This document shows positions 51,384 through 59,748 of a DNA stretch of 64,000 nucleotides, in pieces. The DNA is taken from positions 1-64,000 of the forward strand of contig CALZUA010000011.1 in assembly GCA_945829235.1 (NCBI GenBank). The letters run 5' to 3'. Below the pieces are notes generated by a model. It searched no databases. It saw only the letters and a list, made by a program, of their open reading frames with translations, and was not told the DNA's origin. The position numbers and the translations under genes are program-made. Origin of the DNA: an uncultured Clostridia bacterium (GTDB lineage: Bacteria > Bacillota > Clostridia > Oscillospirales > Ruminococcaceae). The stretch's first letter is position 1. Every line of letters begins with the position of its first letter.

Positions 51384-52451
51384 ATGAACAATAACGAAAA
51401 AAACATCTTCAACGAACTTCTCGAAAAAAGCAAGCAGACAGGCACGATGAGTGCCCGTGAGATATACAGCATAATCGATGAAGCCGATATCGATATCGAC
51501 AAGCTAAACGAGTTTCTCGACCAGAACAACATCAAGGTTGAAGACGATTTTGCTGTGGAAGAGGATTTGAACAAGGCACTTGAGTACACGGAAGACACCG
51601 AGGACAATTATCAAAGCTCCGAACAAGGCGAAGACCCCGTGAAAATTCACCTCCGTGAAATCGGCAGAATCCCGCTTCTCAAGCCCGAGGAGGAGGTTGA
51701 ACTCGCGCAGAGAATTGCCGAGGGTGACGATGAAGCGCGCGAGCGGCTTATTGTCGCGAATATGAGGCTGGTTGTGAGTATCGCGAAGCATTACATCGGG
51801 CGCGGAATGCCGCTTCTCGACTTAATTCAGGAGGGGTACAGCGGTCTTATCAAGGCTGTTGAGAAATTCGACCACACCAAAGGCTACAAATTCTCAACCT
51901 ACGCGACTTGGTGGATTAGACAAGCGATAACCCGCGCGATTGCCGACCAAGCGAGAACCATTCGCATTCCCGTTCACATGGTTGAAACTATCTCCAAGGT
52001 GAAGAAGGCGCAGAATTACCTCTTTCACAAGAACGGTCACGAGCCGACTATTGACGAGATTTCCCGCGAGCTTAATATGAGCACTGACAGGGTGCGCGAG
52101 ATTATCAGGATTGCACAGGACCCCGTTTCGCTTGAAGCGCCTGTCGGTGAGGAAGAGGACAGCTATCTCGGCGATTTTATTCCCGATGAGGATGTGCCCG
52201 CGCCGATTGATTCGGCGATGAAAGCGGTGTTTAAGGACGAGCTGAACAAGGCGCTGAACACGCTTCCCGAAAGGGAACGCGAGGTGTTGAAGTTCAGGTA
52301 CGGCGTTGGCTACGACCGCTCGCACACTCTCGAGGAGGTTGGACGGCAGTTTAAAGTTACTCGGGAGAGAATTCGCCAGATTGAAGCGAAAGCGCTCCGC
52401 AAGCTCCGCACGCAGGGCAAGAGCAAGGCGCTCAAGGTGTTCTTGGACTGA
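51384..52451 (+). CDS. RNA polymerase primary-type sigma factor (copy 2)
   Basis: 355-residue sigma-70 with the same layout as the preceding gene. Region 1.1 is acidic and differs strongly, and regions 2.3-2.4 ([20 protein letters not shown]) are identical. Region 4.2 ([30 protein letters not shown]) is close but has changes around the -35-reading helix. The start is ATG 51384 after AAAGGAT; the ATG at 51378 is closer to that site and less likely. A terminator follows at 52485. It may be an alternative form of the housekeeping factor. Confidence 0.94.
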   Translation: MNNNEKNIFNELLEKSKQTGTMSAREIYSIIDEADIDIDKLNEFLDQNNIKVEDDFAVEEDLNKALEYTEDTEDNYQSSEQGEDPVKIHLREIGRIPLLKPEEEVELAQRIAEGDDEARERLIVANMRLVVSIAKHYIGRGMPLLDLIQEGYSGLIKAVEKFDHTKGYKFSTYATWWIRQAITRAIADQARTIRIPVHMVETISKVKKAQNYLFHKNGHEPTIDEISRELNMSTDRVREIIRIAQDPVSLEAPVGEEEDSYLGDFIPDEDVPAPIDSAMKAVFKDELNKALNTLPEREREVLKFRYGVGYDRSHTLEEVGRQFKVTRERIRQIEAKALRKLRTQGKSKALKVFLD

Positions 52452-52484
52452 TTTTTTGACAACGTTGGCTTTTGATAAAATTAA

Positions 52485-52516
52485 CGGGCTGTTGATTTCT
52501 CGACAGCCCGCTTTTT
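52485..52516. terminator. Terminator after the tandem sigma genes
   Basis: CGGGCTGT and ACAGCCCG stem followed by CTTTTTA. It also serves the convergent chemotaxis gene. Confidence 0.75.
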
Positions 52517-52541
52517 ACGAAAATTTTACGTTAAAATCTCG

Positions 52542-54428
52542 TTAAACCTTGAGTTTATCAACCATTTCCAGCATAATCTTCGACTGCGATGAAAGCTCCT
52601 CGCAAGACGCCGCAGACTGCTGAGCCGTGGACGAGTTGTTCTGAATAACCTCGCTGATGTCGTTGATGCCCTGAGTTGCCTGATTGAGGTCTTCGGCTTG
52701 AGTTGTCGAATCGAAAGCAATTTCCTTGACCAAATCGGACGCCTGTTTGGATTTTGCGGTAACGTTGTCGATTGCTCCCGCGGCATCGCGCGCGATAACA
52801 ATGGACTTTCCGACAGCTTCAAGCGTGCTGTCGATGATTGCTCTCGTTGAGTTCGCGGACTCGGCGGATTTTGCCGCAAGTGTGCCAACCTCGGTTGCCA
52901 CAACAGCAAAGCCCTTGCCCGCTTCGCCTGCGCGAGCCGCTTCGATAGACGCATTGAGCGCGAGAATGTTCGTCTGGAACGCGATGTCCTCGATTGCCTT
53001 GATAACCTTGGCGATGTCCTCGGACTTCTTCTCAACAATGTCCATAGCATCGATAAGATTTTGCATCTGAACCGTCTGTTCCTGCATAATATTCGCGCAG
53101 TCAAGGCTGATTTCGGACGCTGAGCGCGCGTTTTCGGCGGTTTTGTTGACGTGCTCGCTGATACCCGTAACCGTTGAAGAAAGCTGGTCGATTGTCGCGG
53201 ACTGGCGCTGAGTGCCCTCGGCAAGAGCCTGCGTGCCGCTTGCCATCTGCTCGGCACCGAGCGAAACGTTATACGAGGACTGCGAAACGTTCGAGATAAT
53301 CTCGCCGAGATTTGCGTGGATTTGCTCAAAAGCCTTTTCGATGGACATAAAATCGCCCTTATACGCAACCGACGGCTGTTTTGTGAAATCGCCCTCAACC
53401 ATTGATTCAAGCACGCCAACGATGTCCCGAACGTAAGAGTTCAGCGTCTGCTTGGACTCGATAAGCTCGCCGGCAAGCTGTCCGATTTCATCGCCCGCGA
53501 AATTGAACCGCTCGTTTTGCTTGTTCAGCTCGATATTCTTGATATCCTCGCACTCGGTGAGAAGCGCGGAGATAGGATGTTTAATCGCCTTTTTCAGATA
53601 GATAATAAGAATTGCTACGGCAATTCCCGCGAGAACAAGGCAAACCGCGACGGAAATCAAAATTGTTCTCGAGAGCGCGGAGTTGTAAGAGTCGGCGGAG
53701 TAACCTGCGAAATATGCACCGATGATGTTTTCGTTCACGTCCTTCATCGGCTCGTAGTGAACGAAATACTGCTTGCCGTTAATGTTAGTGCGGTCTTGAT
53801 AAACCTTGCCGCTCTGAATTGTGCTCCAGACTGCCGCGCTCATCTTTTGACCGGTGATGCGGTTGCCGGAGTTGTCGAGAATAGTTGTGTTAAAGCGCAC
53901 ATCATTCAGGAAAAGCGAGATTTCGCAGTCGGTCTGCGTTTTAAGATTATCGACAAAATCTGTCTTTTCAAGGCAGGTTCCTACGAGAAAACGATAGTTA
54001 CCCATATCCTCGGTCAAATAGGTGAGGATAAGGTCATCGTCCAACGCGTACATACCCGTGCCGGGCTTTAAATCTGCGGGAAGATTGGCGTTGTCAGTTT
54101 TCCAGACAATCTCATCTTTTACGATAAGCGCGAGGAAGTCGTACTCATCGCGGCGGTCGTTTTCCCACCACGTTTTCATTTGTTCGGTGTCTTGCGTCAT
54201 ACCGTGCGCGGCGATAGTTTTGCTTAAAAATTTCAGCGCCTCAATCTCGGATTTAATCTCACTTGTGATGGTATCCGTGCCGCTTTTTACCAACGTAAAT
54301 GTTGTATCACGCAAATTCACCGTGTACATAAACGCGGTAACCGTGACGGCAATCGCCACCGTTAAAACAGTAAGTATAGAGCTGATAAATGAAATCTTTA
54401 CGCCGAGGCTACGCTGTTTTTTAGACAT
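52542..54428 (-). CDS. Methyl-accepting chemotaxis protein
   Basis: 628-residue receptor. There is an N-terminal helix (~12-33), an extracellular Cache-like sensing domain (~35-255; [23 protein letters not shown] is typical), a second helix (~262-284), and a HAMP-like linker. A long cytoplasmic coiled coil (~345-628) carries the hairpin tip [35 protein letters not shown]. The ligand is unknown. No other chemotaxis or flagellar gene is in the window. The promoter is at 54461-54489. Confidence 0.95.
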   Translation of the reverse strand: MSKKQRSLGVKISFISSILTVLTVAIAVTVTAFMYTVNLRDTTFTLVKSGTDTITSEIKSEIEALKFLSKTIAAHGMTQDTEQMKTWWENDRRDEYDFLALIVKDEIVWKTDNANLPADLKPGTGMYALDDDLILTYLTEDMGNYRFLVGTCLEKTDFVDNLKTQTDCEISLFLNDVRFNTTILDNSGNRITGQKMSAAVWSTIQSGKVYQDRTNINGKQYFVHYEPMKDVNENIIGAYFAGYSADSYNSALSRTILISVAVCLVLAGIAVAILIIYLKKAIKHPISALLTECEDIKNIELNKQNERFNFAGDEIGQLAGELIESKQTLNSYVRDIVGVLESMVEGDFTKQPSVAYKGDFMSIEKAFEQIHANLGEIISNVSQSSYNVSLGAEQMASGTQALAEGTQRQSATIDQLSSTVTGISEHVNKTAENARSASEISLDCANIMQEQTVQMQNLIDAMDIVEKKSEDIAKVIKAIEDIAFQTNILALNASIEAARAGEAGKGFAVVATEVGTLAAKSAESANSTRAIIDSTLEAVGKSIVIARDAAGAIDNVTAKSKQASDLVKEIAFDSTTQAEDLNQATQGINDISEVIQNNSSTAQQSAASCEELSSQSKIMLEMVDKLKV

Positions 54429-54460
54429 AACATATTTCCTCCGTTTATTATTATATGGTC

Positions 54461-54489
54461 ATTTTAACATAAATTTTTTAGAAATGCAA
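54461..54489 (-). promoter_or_regulatory. MCP gene promoter
   Basis: On the minus strand TTGCAT (54484-54489), 17 bases, TAAAAT (54461-54466). Confidence 0.6.
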
Positions 54490-54703
54490 GCCAAAATTGT
54501 GAAAATATACTCATTTGTGTAAAAAATCGGCAAATTTAACAATTAAATGTAAACGATTACGTCACAATTAACAAAATGTGAATTTTTTATAAAGATGTTG
54601 AAAAGTGTACAAAATTTCCCTTGAAAAATTGTGAAAATCGTATACTTGCCTTTATTTAACGGAGTTTGTTGAAATAATTTTGTGCTAAAAAACAAAAATG
54701 CTC

Positions 54704-54732
54704 TTGAAATCGACAGGAAAATATGGTATTAT
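54704..54732 (+). promoter_or_regulatory. carB promoter
   Basis: TTGAAA (54704-54709), 17 bases, TATTAT (54727-54732). Confidence 0.65.
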
Positions 54733-54783
54733 TATAAAGATGTAATAAAATCATACCGTAAAAGTATGGGAATGGAGAAAGAA

Positions 54784-57700
54784 ATGCCAAAAAGACAGGA
54801 TATCAACAAAATTCTTATCATCGGTTCCGGTCCTATTATAATAGGACAGGCTTGCGAGTTCGACTATTCGGGAACTCAGGCGTGCAAGGCGCTCAAGAAG
54901 CTCGGCTACGAAATCGTTCTCGTAAACTCAAACCCCGCAACCATTATGACCGACCCCGATGTCGCGGACATCACCTATATCGAGCCGCTCAACGTTGACA
55001 GGCTCACGCAGATTATCGAAAAAGAGCGTCCCGACGCGCTTTTGCCGAACCTCGGCGGTCAATCGGGACTTAACCTCTGCTCGGAGCTTGCCGAGGCGGG
55101 TGTTCTCGAAAAGTACGGCGTTAAGGTAATCGGCGTGCAGATTGACGCAATCAAGCGCGGCGAGGACAGAATTGAGTTCAAGCACACAATGGAAAAGCTC
55201 GGCATTGAAATGGCGCGAAGCGAGGTTGCTTATTCGGTTGAGGAAGCCGTGGCAATCGCCGACAAGCTGAAATACCCCGTTGTTCTCCGTCCCGCTTACA
55301 CAATGGGCGGCGCAGGCGGCGGTATGGTTTACAATGTCGAAGAGCTGAAGGTTGTCTGCGCGAGAGGACTTCAGGCAAGTCTTGTCGGACAGGTGCTCGT
55401 TGAGGAGTGCATAAGCGGCTGGGAAGAGCTGGAGCTTGAGGTTGTCCGTGACGCGAAAAACAACATCATCACCGTCTGCTTTATCGAAAACATCGACCCC
55501 GTCGGAGTTCACACCGGCGACTCGTTCTGCTCTGCGCCTATGCTGACAATCCCCGAGGACGTTCAGAAAGAGCTCGAGAGAATGTCTTACAGCATTGTTG
55601 AAGCAATCGAGGTTATCGGCGGGTGCAACTGTCAGTTTGCCCGCAACACCGAAACAGGGCGCGTTGTCGTTATCGAAATCAACCCGAGAACCTCTCGTTC
55701 CTCGGCGCTTGCTTCAAAGGCAACCGGCTTCCCGATTGCGCTTGTATCGGCAATGCTCGCGTGCGGACTTACGCTGGACGAAATTCCCTGCGGAAAGTAC
55801 GGCACGCTTGATAAATACAAGCCCGATGGCGATTATGTCGTTATCAAGTACGCGCGCTGGGCATTTGAGAAATTCAAGGGCGCGGAGGACAAGCTCGGCA
55901 CGCAGATGAAGGCTGTCGGCGAGGTTATGAGCATCGGCAAGACCTACAAGGAAGCGTTCCAGAAGGCTATCCGTTCGCTTGAAACGGGCAGATACGGACT
56001 TGGATTTGCGAAGGATTTCAACAAGCTCACAAAGGACGAGCTTCTCGCAAAACTCCGTTTCCCCACCAGCGAACGCCAGTTTATTATATATGAAGCGCTT
56101 CGCAAGGGCGCGACTGTTGAGGAGATTTATCAGCTCACCAAGGTTAAACACTGGTTCTTGGAGCAAATGAAGGAGCTTGTTGAGGAAGAAAACGCGCTTC
56201 TTGAGAAAAAGGGCGCTGTTCCCGAGAAAGCGGTTCTGCGTAAGGCAAAGCAGGACGGCTTCTCCGACCGTTATCTGAGCCAGCTCCTCGATGTTACCGA
56301 GGAAGAAGTCAGAAACGCGCGGCTTGGCTTTGGTATCCGCGAGGCTTGGGAGGGCGTTCACGTCAGCGGCACGGAGAACTCGGCTTATTACTACTCGACA
56401 TACAATCTCCCCGAGGACAAGAGTCCGTCTAACACCGACAAGCCGAAAATTATGATTTTGGGCGGCGGCCCGAACAGAATAGGTCAGGGCATCGAGTTTG
56501 ACTATTGTTGCGTTCACGCGGCGCTTGCGCTCAAAAAGCTCGGCTTTGAGTCGATTATCGTAAACTGCAACCCCGAGACCGTTTCCACCGACTACGATAC
56601 CTCGGATAAGCTCTATTTCGAGCCGCTTACGCTTGAGGACGTGCTTTCCATTCACGAGAAGGAAAAGCCTGTCGGAGTTATCGCGCAGTTTGGCGGTCAG
56701 ACGCCGCTTAACCTTGCAAGCGATTTGAAGAAATACGGCGTAAACATTCTCGGTACAACTCCCGAAACAATTGACGAGGCAGAGGACAGAGATTTGTTCC
56801 GCGAGATGATGGAGAAGCTCGGTATTCCGATGCCCGAAAACGGAATGGCTGTCAACGTTGACGAAGCGCTTGAAATCGCGAACAGAATCGGTTATCCCGT
56901 AATGGTTCGTCCGTCTTACGTTCTCGGCGGAAGAGGTATGGAAGTTGTTCACGATGACGAGATGATGCGCGTTTATATGTCGGCGGCAGTAGGCGTCACA
57001 CCCGACAGACCTATCCTCATCGACCGCTTCCTCAACCACGCGACCGAGTGCGAGGCAGACGCGATTTCCGACGGCGAGAACTGCTTTGTGCCCGCAGTTA
57101 TGGAGCACATCGAGCTTGCAGGTATTCACTCCGGCGACTCAGCTTGCATTCTCCCCGCGAAGAACCTCACGCAGAAGCAGGTTGACACAATCCGCGATTA
57201 CACCAAGCGAATTGCCGTGGAAATGGGCGTTCGCGGTCTGATGAATATGCAGTACGCTATCGAGGGCGACACGGTTTATGTTCTCGAGGCAAACCCGCGC
57301 GCTTCTCGTACAGTTCCGCTTGTATCGAAGGTTTGCGGTATAAATATGGTGAAGATTGCCACGGAAATAATCACGCTCCCGCTTACGGGCAGAACTTCTC
57401 CCGTTCCCGAGTTGCACGAGAGAGCGGTTAACCACTACGGCGTGAAAGAAGCGGTTGTGCCGTTCAATATGTTCCCGGAGGTTGACCCCGTGCTTGGACC
57501 GGAGATGCGCTCTACGGGCGAAGTTTTGGGCATTTCACCGAGCTTCGGCGAGGCTTATTACAAGGCGCAGGAAGCAACGCAGATTTCGCTCCCGTCCGAG
57601 GGCACGGTTTTGCTCTCTGTCTGCGACCGCGACAAGCCCGAGCTTCTCGAAACGGCAAAGGCGTTCAACTCGCTTGGATTTAAGATAATCGCGACGGGCA

Positions 57701-58011
57701 AGAGCTACGAGATGATAAAGGACGCGGGCATTCCCTGCGAGCGGATTTTCAAGATTTACGAGGGCAGACCGAACATCGCCGACCAGATTGCAAACGGCGA
57801 AATTCAGCTCATCATAAACACTCCCGCGGGCAAAACCAGCGCGCACGACGACAGCTACATCAGAAAGGCGGCAATTAAGCACCGCGTGCCGTATATCACG
57901 ACAATGGCTGCGGCAAAGGCGAGCGCCGAGGGTATCCGCGCGATTAAGGAGAACACGCATTTCGGCGTGAAGTCGCTTCAGGCGCACCACGCGGATATTT
58001 CGGATATCTGA
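54784..58011 (+). CDS. carB: Carbamoyl-phosphate synthase large subunit
   Basis: 1075-residue enzyme making carbamoyl phosphate from bicarbonate, ammonia (via CarA) and 2 ATP, for pyrimidines and arginine. Two homologous halves are visible: IIGSGPIIIGQACEFDYSGTQ (~9-29) and MILGGGPNRIGQGIEFDYCC (~557-576). Each carries an ATP-grasp domain (RPAYTMGGAGGG; RPSYVLGGRGME), and an MGS-like allosteric domain ends the protein. The start ATG 54784 follows GGAG; ATGs at 54766 and 54772 overlap that site. carA is not adjacent, which is uncommon. The terminator is at 58023. Confidence 0.97.
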   Translation: MPKRQDINKILIIGSGPIIIGQACEFDYSGTQACKALKKLGYEIVLVNSNPATIMTDPDVADITYIEPLNVDRLTQIIEKERPDALLPNLGGQSGLNLCSELAEAGVLEKYGVKVIGVQIDAIKRGEDRIEFKHTMEKLGIEMARSEVAYSVEEAVAIADKLKYPVVLRPAYTMGGAGGGMVYNVEELKVVCARGLQASLVGQVLVEECISGWEELELEVVRDAKNNIITVCFIENIDPVGVHTGDSFCSAPMLTIPEDVQKELERMSYSIVEAIEVIGGCNCQFARNTETGRVVVIEINPRTSRSSALASKATGFPIALVSAMLACGLTLDEIPCGKYGTLDKYKPDGDYVVIKYARWAFEKFKGAEDKLGTQMKAVGEVMSIGKTYKEAFQKAIRSLETGRYGLGFAKDFNKLTKDELLAKLRFPTSERQFIIYEALRKGATVEEIYQLTKVKHWFLEQMKELVEEENALLEKKGAVPEKAVLRKAKQDGFSDRYLSQLLDVTEEEVRNARLGFGIREAWEGVHVSGTENSAYYYSTYNLPEDKSPSNTDKPKIMILGGGPNRIGQGIEFDYCCVHAALALKKLGFESIIVNCNPETVSTDYDTSDKLYFEPLTLEDVLSIHEKEKPVGVIAQFGGQTPLNLASDLKKYGVNILGTTPETIDEAEDRDLFREMMEKLGIPMPENGMAVNVDEALEIANRIGYPVMVRPSYVLGGRGMEVVHDDEMMRVYMSAAVGVTPDRPILIDRFLNHATECEADAISDGENCFVPAVMEHIELAGIHSGDSACILPAKNLTQKQVDTIRDYTKRIAVEMGVRGLMNMQYAIEGDTVYVLEANPRASRTVPLVSKVCGINMVKIATEIITLPLTGRTSPVPELHERAVNHYGVKEAVVPFNMFPEVDPVLGPEMRSTGEVLGISPSFGEAYYKAQEATQISLPSEGTVLLSVCDRDKPELLETAKAFNSLGFKIIATGKSYEMIKDAGIPCERIFKIYEGRPNIADQIANGEIQLIINTPAGKTSAHDDSYIRKAAIKHRVPYITTMAAAKASAEGIRAIKENTHFGVKSLQAHHADISDI

Positions 58012-58022
58012 TAATACAGCAA

Positions 58023-58057
58023 TCCCCGTTCATCGAAAGGTGAGCGGGGAATTTTTT
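58023..58057 (+). terminator. carB terminator
   Basis: TCCCCG (58023-58028) pairs with CGGGGA (58045-58050), followed by six T. Confidence 0.75.
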
Positions 58058-58066
58058 GTGAAATGC

Positions 58067-58095
58067 TTGACAATTTTTGGGGAGTGTGCTATAAT
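58067..58095 (+). promoter_or_regulatory. Promoter of the rod-shaped RNA
   Basis: TTGACA (58067-58072), 17 bases, TATAAT (58090-58095), a perfect consensus. The start point near 58102 coincides with the first base of the long stem. Confidence 0.75.
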
Positions 58096-58101
58096 TAAAC
58101 T

Positions 58102-58262
58102 GCGACACAATTTAATACGACAGTGGTTAGGTATACACTTTTCCTATATGGTAAAAGTGCATGCTCTTTTTTCGTATACCTTAACTGTTGTCGAAAAATT
58201 GTGTCGCAGCAATCGGAGCTTTGCATTTTTCGGTGCGTGGCTTCGGCTACGCACTTTTTTAT
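58102..58262 (+). ncRNA. Rod-shaped structured RNA ending in a terminator
   Basis: About 160 nt. The 5' end GCGACACAATTT (58102-58113) pairs perfectly with AAATTGTGTCGC (58196-58207). After a small internal loop, 58119-58136 pairs with 58174-58192 over 18 positions including GGTATAC/GTATACC. An apical region holds an ACTTTT/AAAAGT hairpin. A terminator closes the unit at 58233-58261. It could be a free small RNA (6S-like outline) or an attenuating leader for the membrane protein at 58278. I do not recognise the class. Confidence 0.6.
58233..58261 (+). terminator. Terminator ending the rod-shaped RNA
   Basis: GTGCGTGGC-TTCG-GCTACGCAC hairpin followed by seven T, 17 bp before the next start codon. 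Confidence 0.8.
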
Positions 58263-58277
58263 TTTGGGAGTAAAATT

Positions 58278-58931
58278 ATGAATGATAGCATTTCGATTAA
58301 GGTTACAAAACTCTTTTGGGGAATTGAAATAATTGCTTTAATGACTTGCATTGCCGTAAATGTATTTTTATTTCTGTTTTTATTGCAATATTTTAACTAC
58401 TCTCATATACCAAGTCTAAATAATTATTTAGAAAGCTTTATCGGTGGTTTTGGTTCGGTATTAAATGCGGTTATGTTTTGGCGTGTCTGTGCAATTGTTT
58501 GCTTTTCATCTTCGGTGATGTTTTTAATTATGCTGTATCTGATTGGCTTCAATAAGTTCGGTAAACCTGCGTGCGGAACAGTTTTCACAACAGTTTTATT
58601 TATTATGAATTTTTTGGTAGCACCGTTTTCATCGGTTGAGAAATTTGAAGAATATGTAGTTAGAAATATCAACAGCATTGATTACAGCAACATTGATTCC
58701 GGTGTGGTTAACTTCATATTTGTGGTTGTGATGATTACGCCGGTTATTTCGTTGTTTTTGTTTATGTTTTCTTTCTCCGATTTGGATAAAAAGCTCAGGA
58801 AAAAGCTACTTCCGTTAAATAAAATCGCAAAAGCGCCGACCTCGTTTCCACGAAATCGGCGCTTCAAATATTCGATTATCCGAAATCAGACGGAGGGCTT
58901 AGCCTTGAAAGAGAGGCAGTCCGTGCACTGA
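58278..58931 (+). CDS. Multi-helix membrane protein, unknown function
   Basis: 217 residues from ATG 58278, preceded by TTGGGAG. Hydrophobic helices lie at about 14-40, 70-95, 103-122 and 150-172, and the C-terminus is basic. No family is recognised. The gene is more AT-rich than its neighbours, suggesting acquisition. It follows a promoter-RNA-terminator unit and so probably depends on read-through. Its last 15 codons overlap a convergent DUF1540 gene and contain that gene's probable terminator, so the C-terminal end may be a recent extension. Confidence 0.65.
   Translation: MNDSISIKVTKLFWGIEIIALMTCIAVNVFLFLFLLQYFNYSHIPSLNNYLESFIGGFGSVLNAVMFWRVCAIVCFSSSVMFLIMLYLIGFNKFGKPACGTVFTTVLFIMNFLVAPFSSVEKFEEYVVRNINSIDYSNIDSGVVNFIFVVVMITPVISLFLFMFSFSDLDKKLRKKLLPLNKIAKAPTSFPRNRRFKYSIIRNQTEGLALKERQSVH
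58828..58866 (-). terminator. Terminator of the DUF1540 gene, inside the convergent gene
   Basis: AGCGCCGA (about 58830) pairs with TCGGCGCT (about 58855-58862). On the minus strand TTTTGCGATTTTATT follows. Confidence 0.65.
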
Positions 58932-59062
58932 ACAACGGTCGGATTTGCCTCGTGAGTGCCGACCTCGATTTTGTCGAGAGAGCAGAAGTCCTCGCAGCTG
59001 CAGTGGTGCTCGCAGTTGTGAATTGTACAGCCGATGTGCTTGTTTGCGAATTCGGTTCCCAT
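58886..59062 (-). CDS. Small DUF1540-type Cys-rich protein
   Basis: 58 residues. Cys pattern CTIHNCEHHCSCEDFCSLDKI (~12-32) and VQCTDCLSF (~46-54) matches DUF1540-type proteins that are common in Clostridia and may bind metal. The start ATG 59062 follows AGGAGA. It overlaps the end of the convergent membrane-protein gene by 46 bp. The function is unknown. Confidence 0.85.
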   Translation of the reverse strand: MGTEFANKHIGCTIHNCEHHCSCEDFCSLDKIEVGTHEANPTVVQCTDCLSFKAKPSV

Positions 59063-59167
59063 AATAAATTTCTCCTTTAAAGCAAGAATTGCGCGGTTTT
59101 GTTCGCCGCGTAACTATTTTGAGTTTCGCAAAACAAATTATTCTCGCCAAAAATTTCCGATAAAAAA

Positions 59168-59196
59168 GCTCTGCCGTAAAAAGCAGAGCCATTTTT
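59168..59196. terminator. Terminator after ireB
   Basis: GCTCTGC and GCAGAGC stem with T-runs on both strands. It serves ireB on the minus strand. Confidence 0.75.
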
Positions 59197-59200
59197 TCGG

Positions 59201-59446
59201 TTAATCCGAGAGATAGGATTTCACAAGCACCTGTAAAAGCTCGTCGCGGTCAATGTGACGAATAAGACCTCTCGCGTTGTTAAACGTGGTGATGTATGTA
59301 GGGTCTTCGGAAAGGATATAGCCAACGAGCTGATTTATCGGATTATATCCCTTCTGTTTCAGCGCGTCGTAAACGGTCATAAGGATTTCCTTCATCTCGT
59401 TTTCCCTGTCCTCGTGAACCGAAAAGGTCATTGTTTTGTCCAGCAT
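59201..59446 (-). CDS. ireB: IreB-type regulatory phosphoprotein (UPF0297)
   Basis: 81 residues with the conserved start [20 protein letters not shown], whose two Thr are phosphorylated by the PASTA kinase IreK/PrkC in enterococci. [25 protein letters not shown] is the other signature block. It takes part in cell-envelope stress and cephalosporin tolerance signalling. In many Firmicutes it sits with ruvX and other genes; here it is isolated with its own terminator. Confidence 0.96.
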   Translation of the reverse strand: MLDKTMTFSVHEDRENEMKEILMTVYDALKQKGYNPINQLVGYILSEDPTYITTFNNARGLIRHIDRDELLQVLVKSYLSD

Positions 59447-59647
59447 ATTATCATTCCCTTCCTGTTTTTATTTCTTTACTAACCATATTATACACTTTTT
59501 TCACCGAAAAAACAACCACATTTATTAAAATTAACCAACAACCTGCCCAAAATCTCCGATTATCACAAAATTATTTGCATTTCTTTGGCAATATTAAACA
59601 AAATTCATTACACAAAATCTACATATTTATAAAATTTGTTAAAACAC

Positions 59648-59676
59648 TTGTATATCGGAAAAAAATGTGGTATAAT
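59648..59676 (+). promoter_or_regulatory. Promoter of the DivIVA-like gene
   Basis: TTGTAT (59648-59653), 17 bases, TATAAT (59671-59676). Confidence 0.65.
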
Positions 59677-59748
59677 AAGAATAAGGATTTTTGTGCAAAA
59701 TTGTTTTGTATGAAAATTATATTATTTTTTCGAGGGGAGAAACTTTTT

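Larger units (their letters stand above)
54429..54783. other. Divergent control region between MCP and carB
   Basis: A 355-bp AT-rich gap without a gene. It holds the MCP promoter (minus, 54461-54489), a cre-like palindrome at 54547-54562 (ATGTAAACGATTACGT, one core mismatch), and the carB promoter (54704-54732). Confidence 0.6.

Noticed and set aside
54547-54562. Second cre site between MCP and carB genes
   Set aside because: One core position of the consensus is not met, and I have no supporting context; kept only as a note on the intergenic region.
55714-57129. 471-residue minus-strand frame
   Set aside because: Antisense to carB; long open antisense frames are expected in such codon-biased genes.
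58102-58262. 6S RNA identification
   Set aside because: Length and rod shape fit, but I see no large central bubble, and a downstream gene follows directly. Left as unassigned structured RNA.
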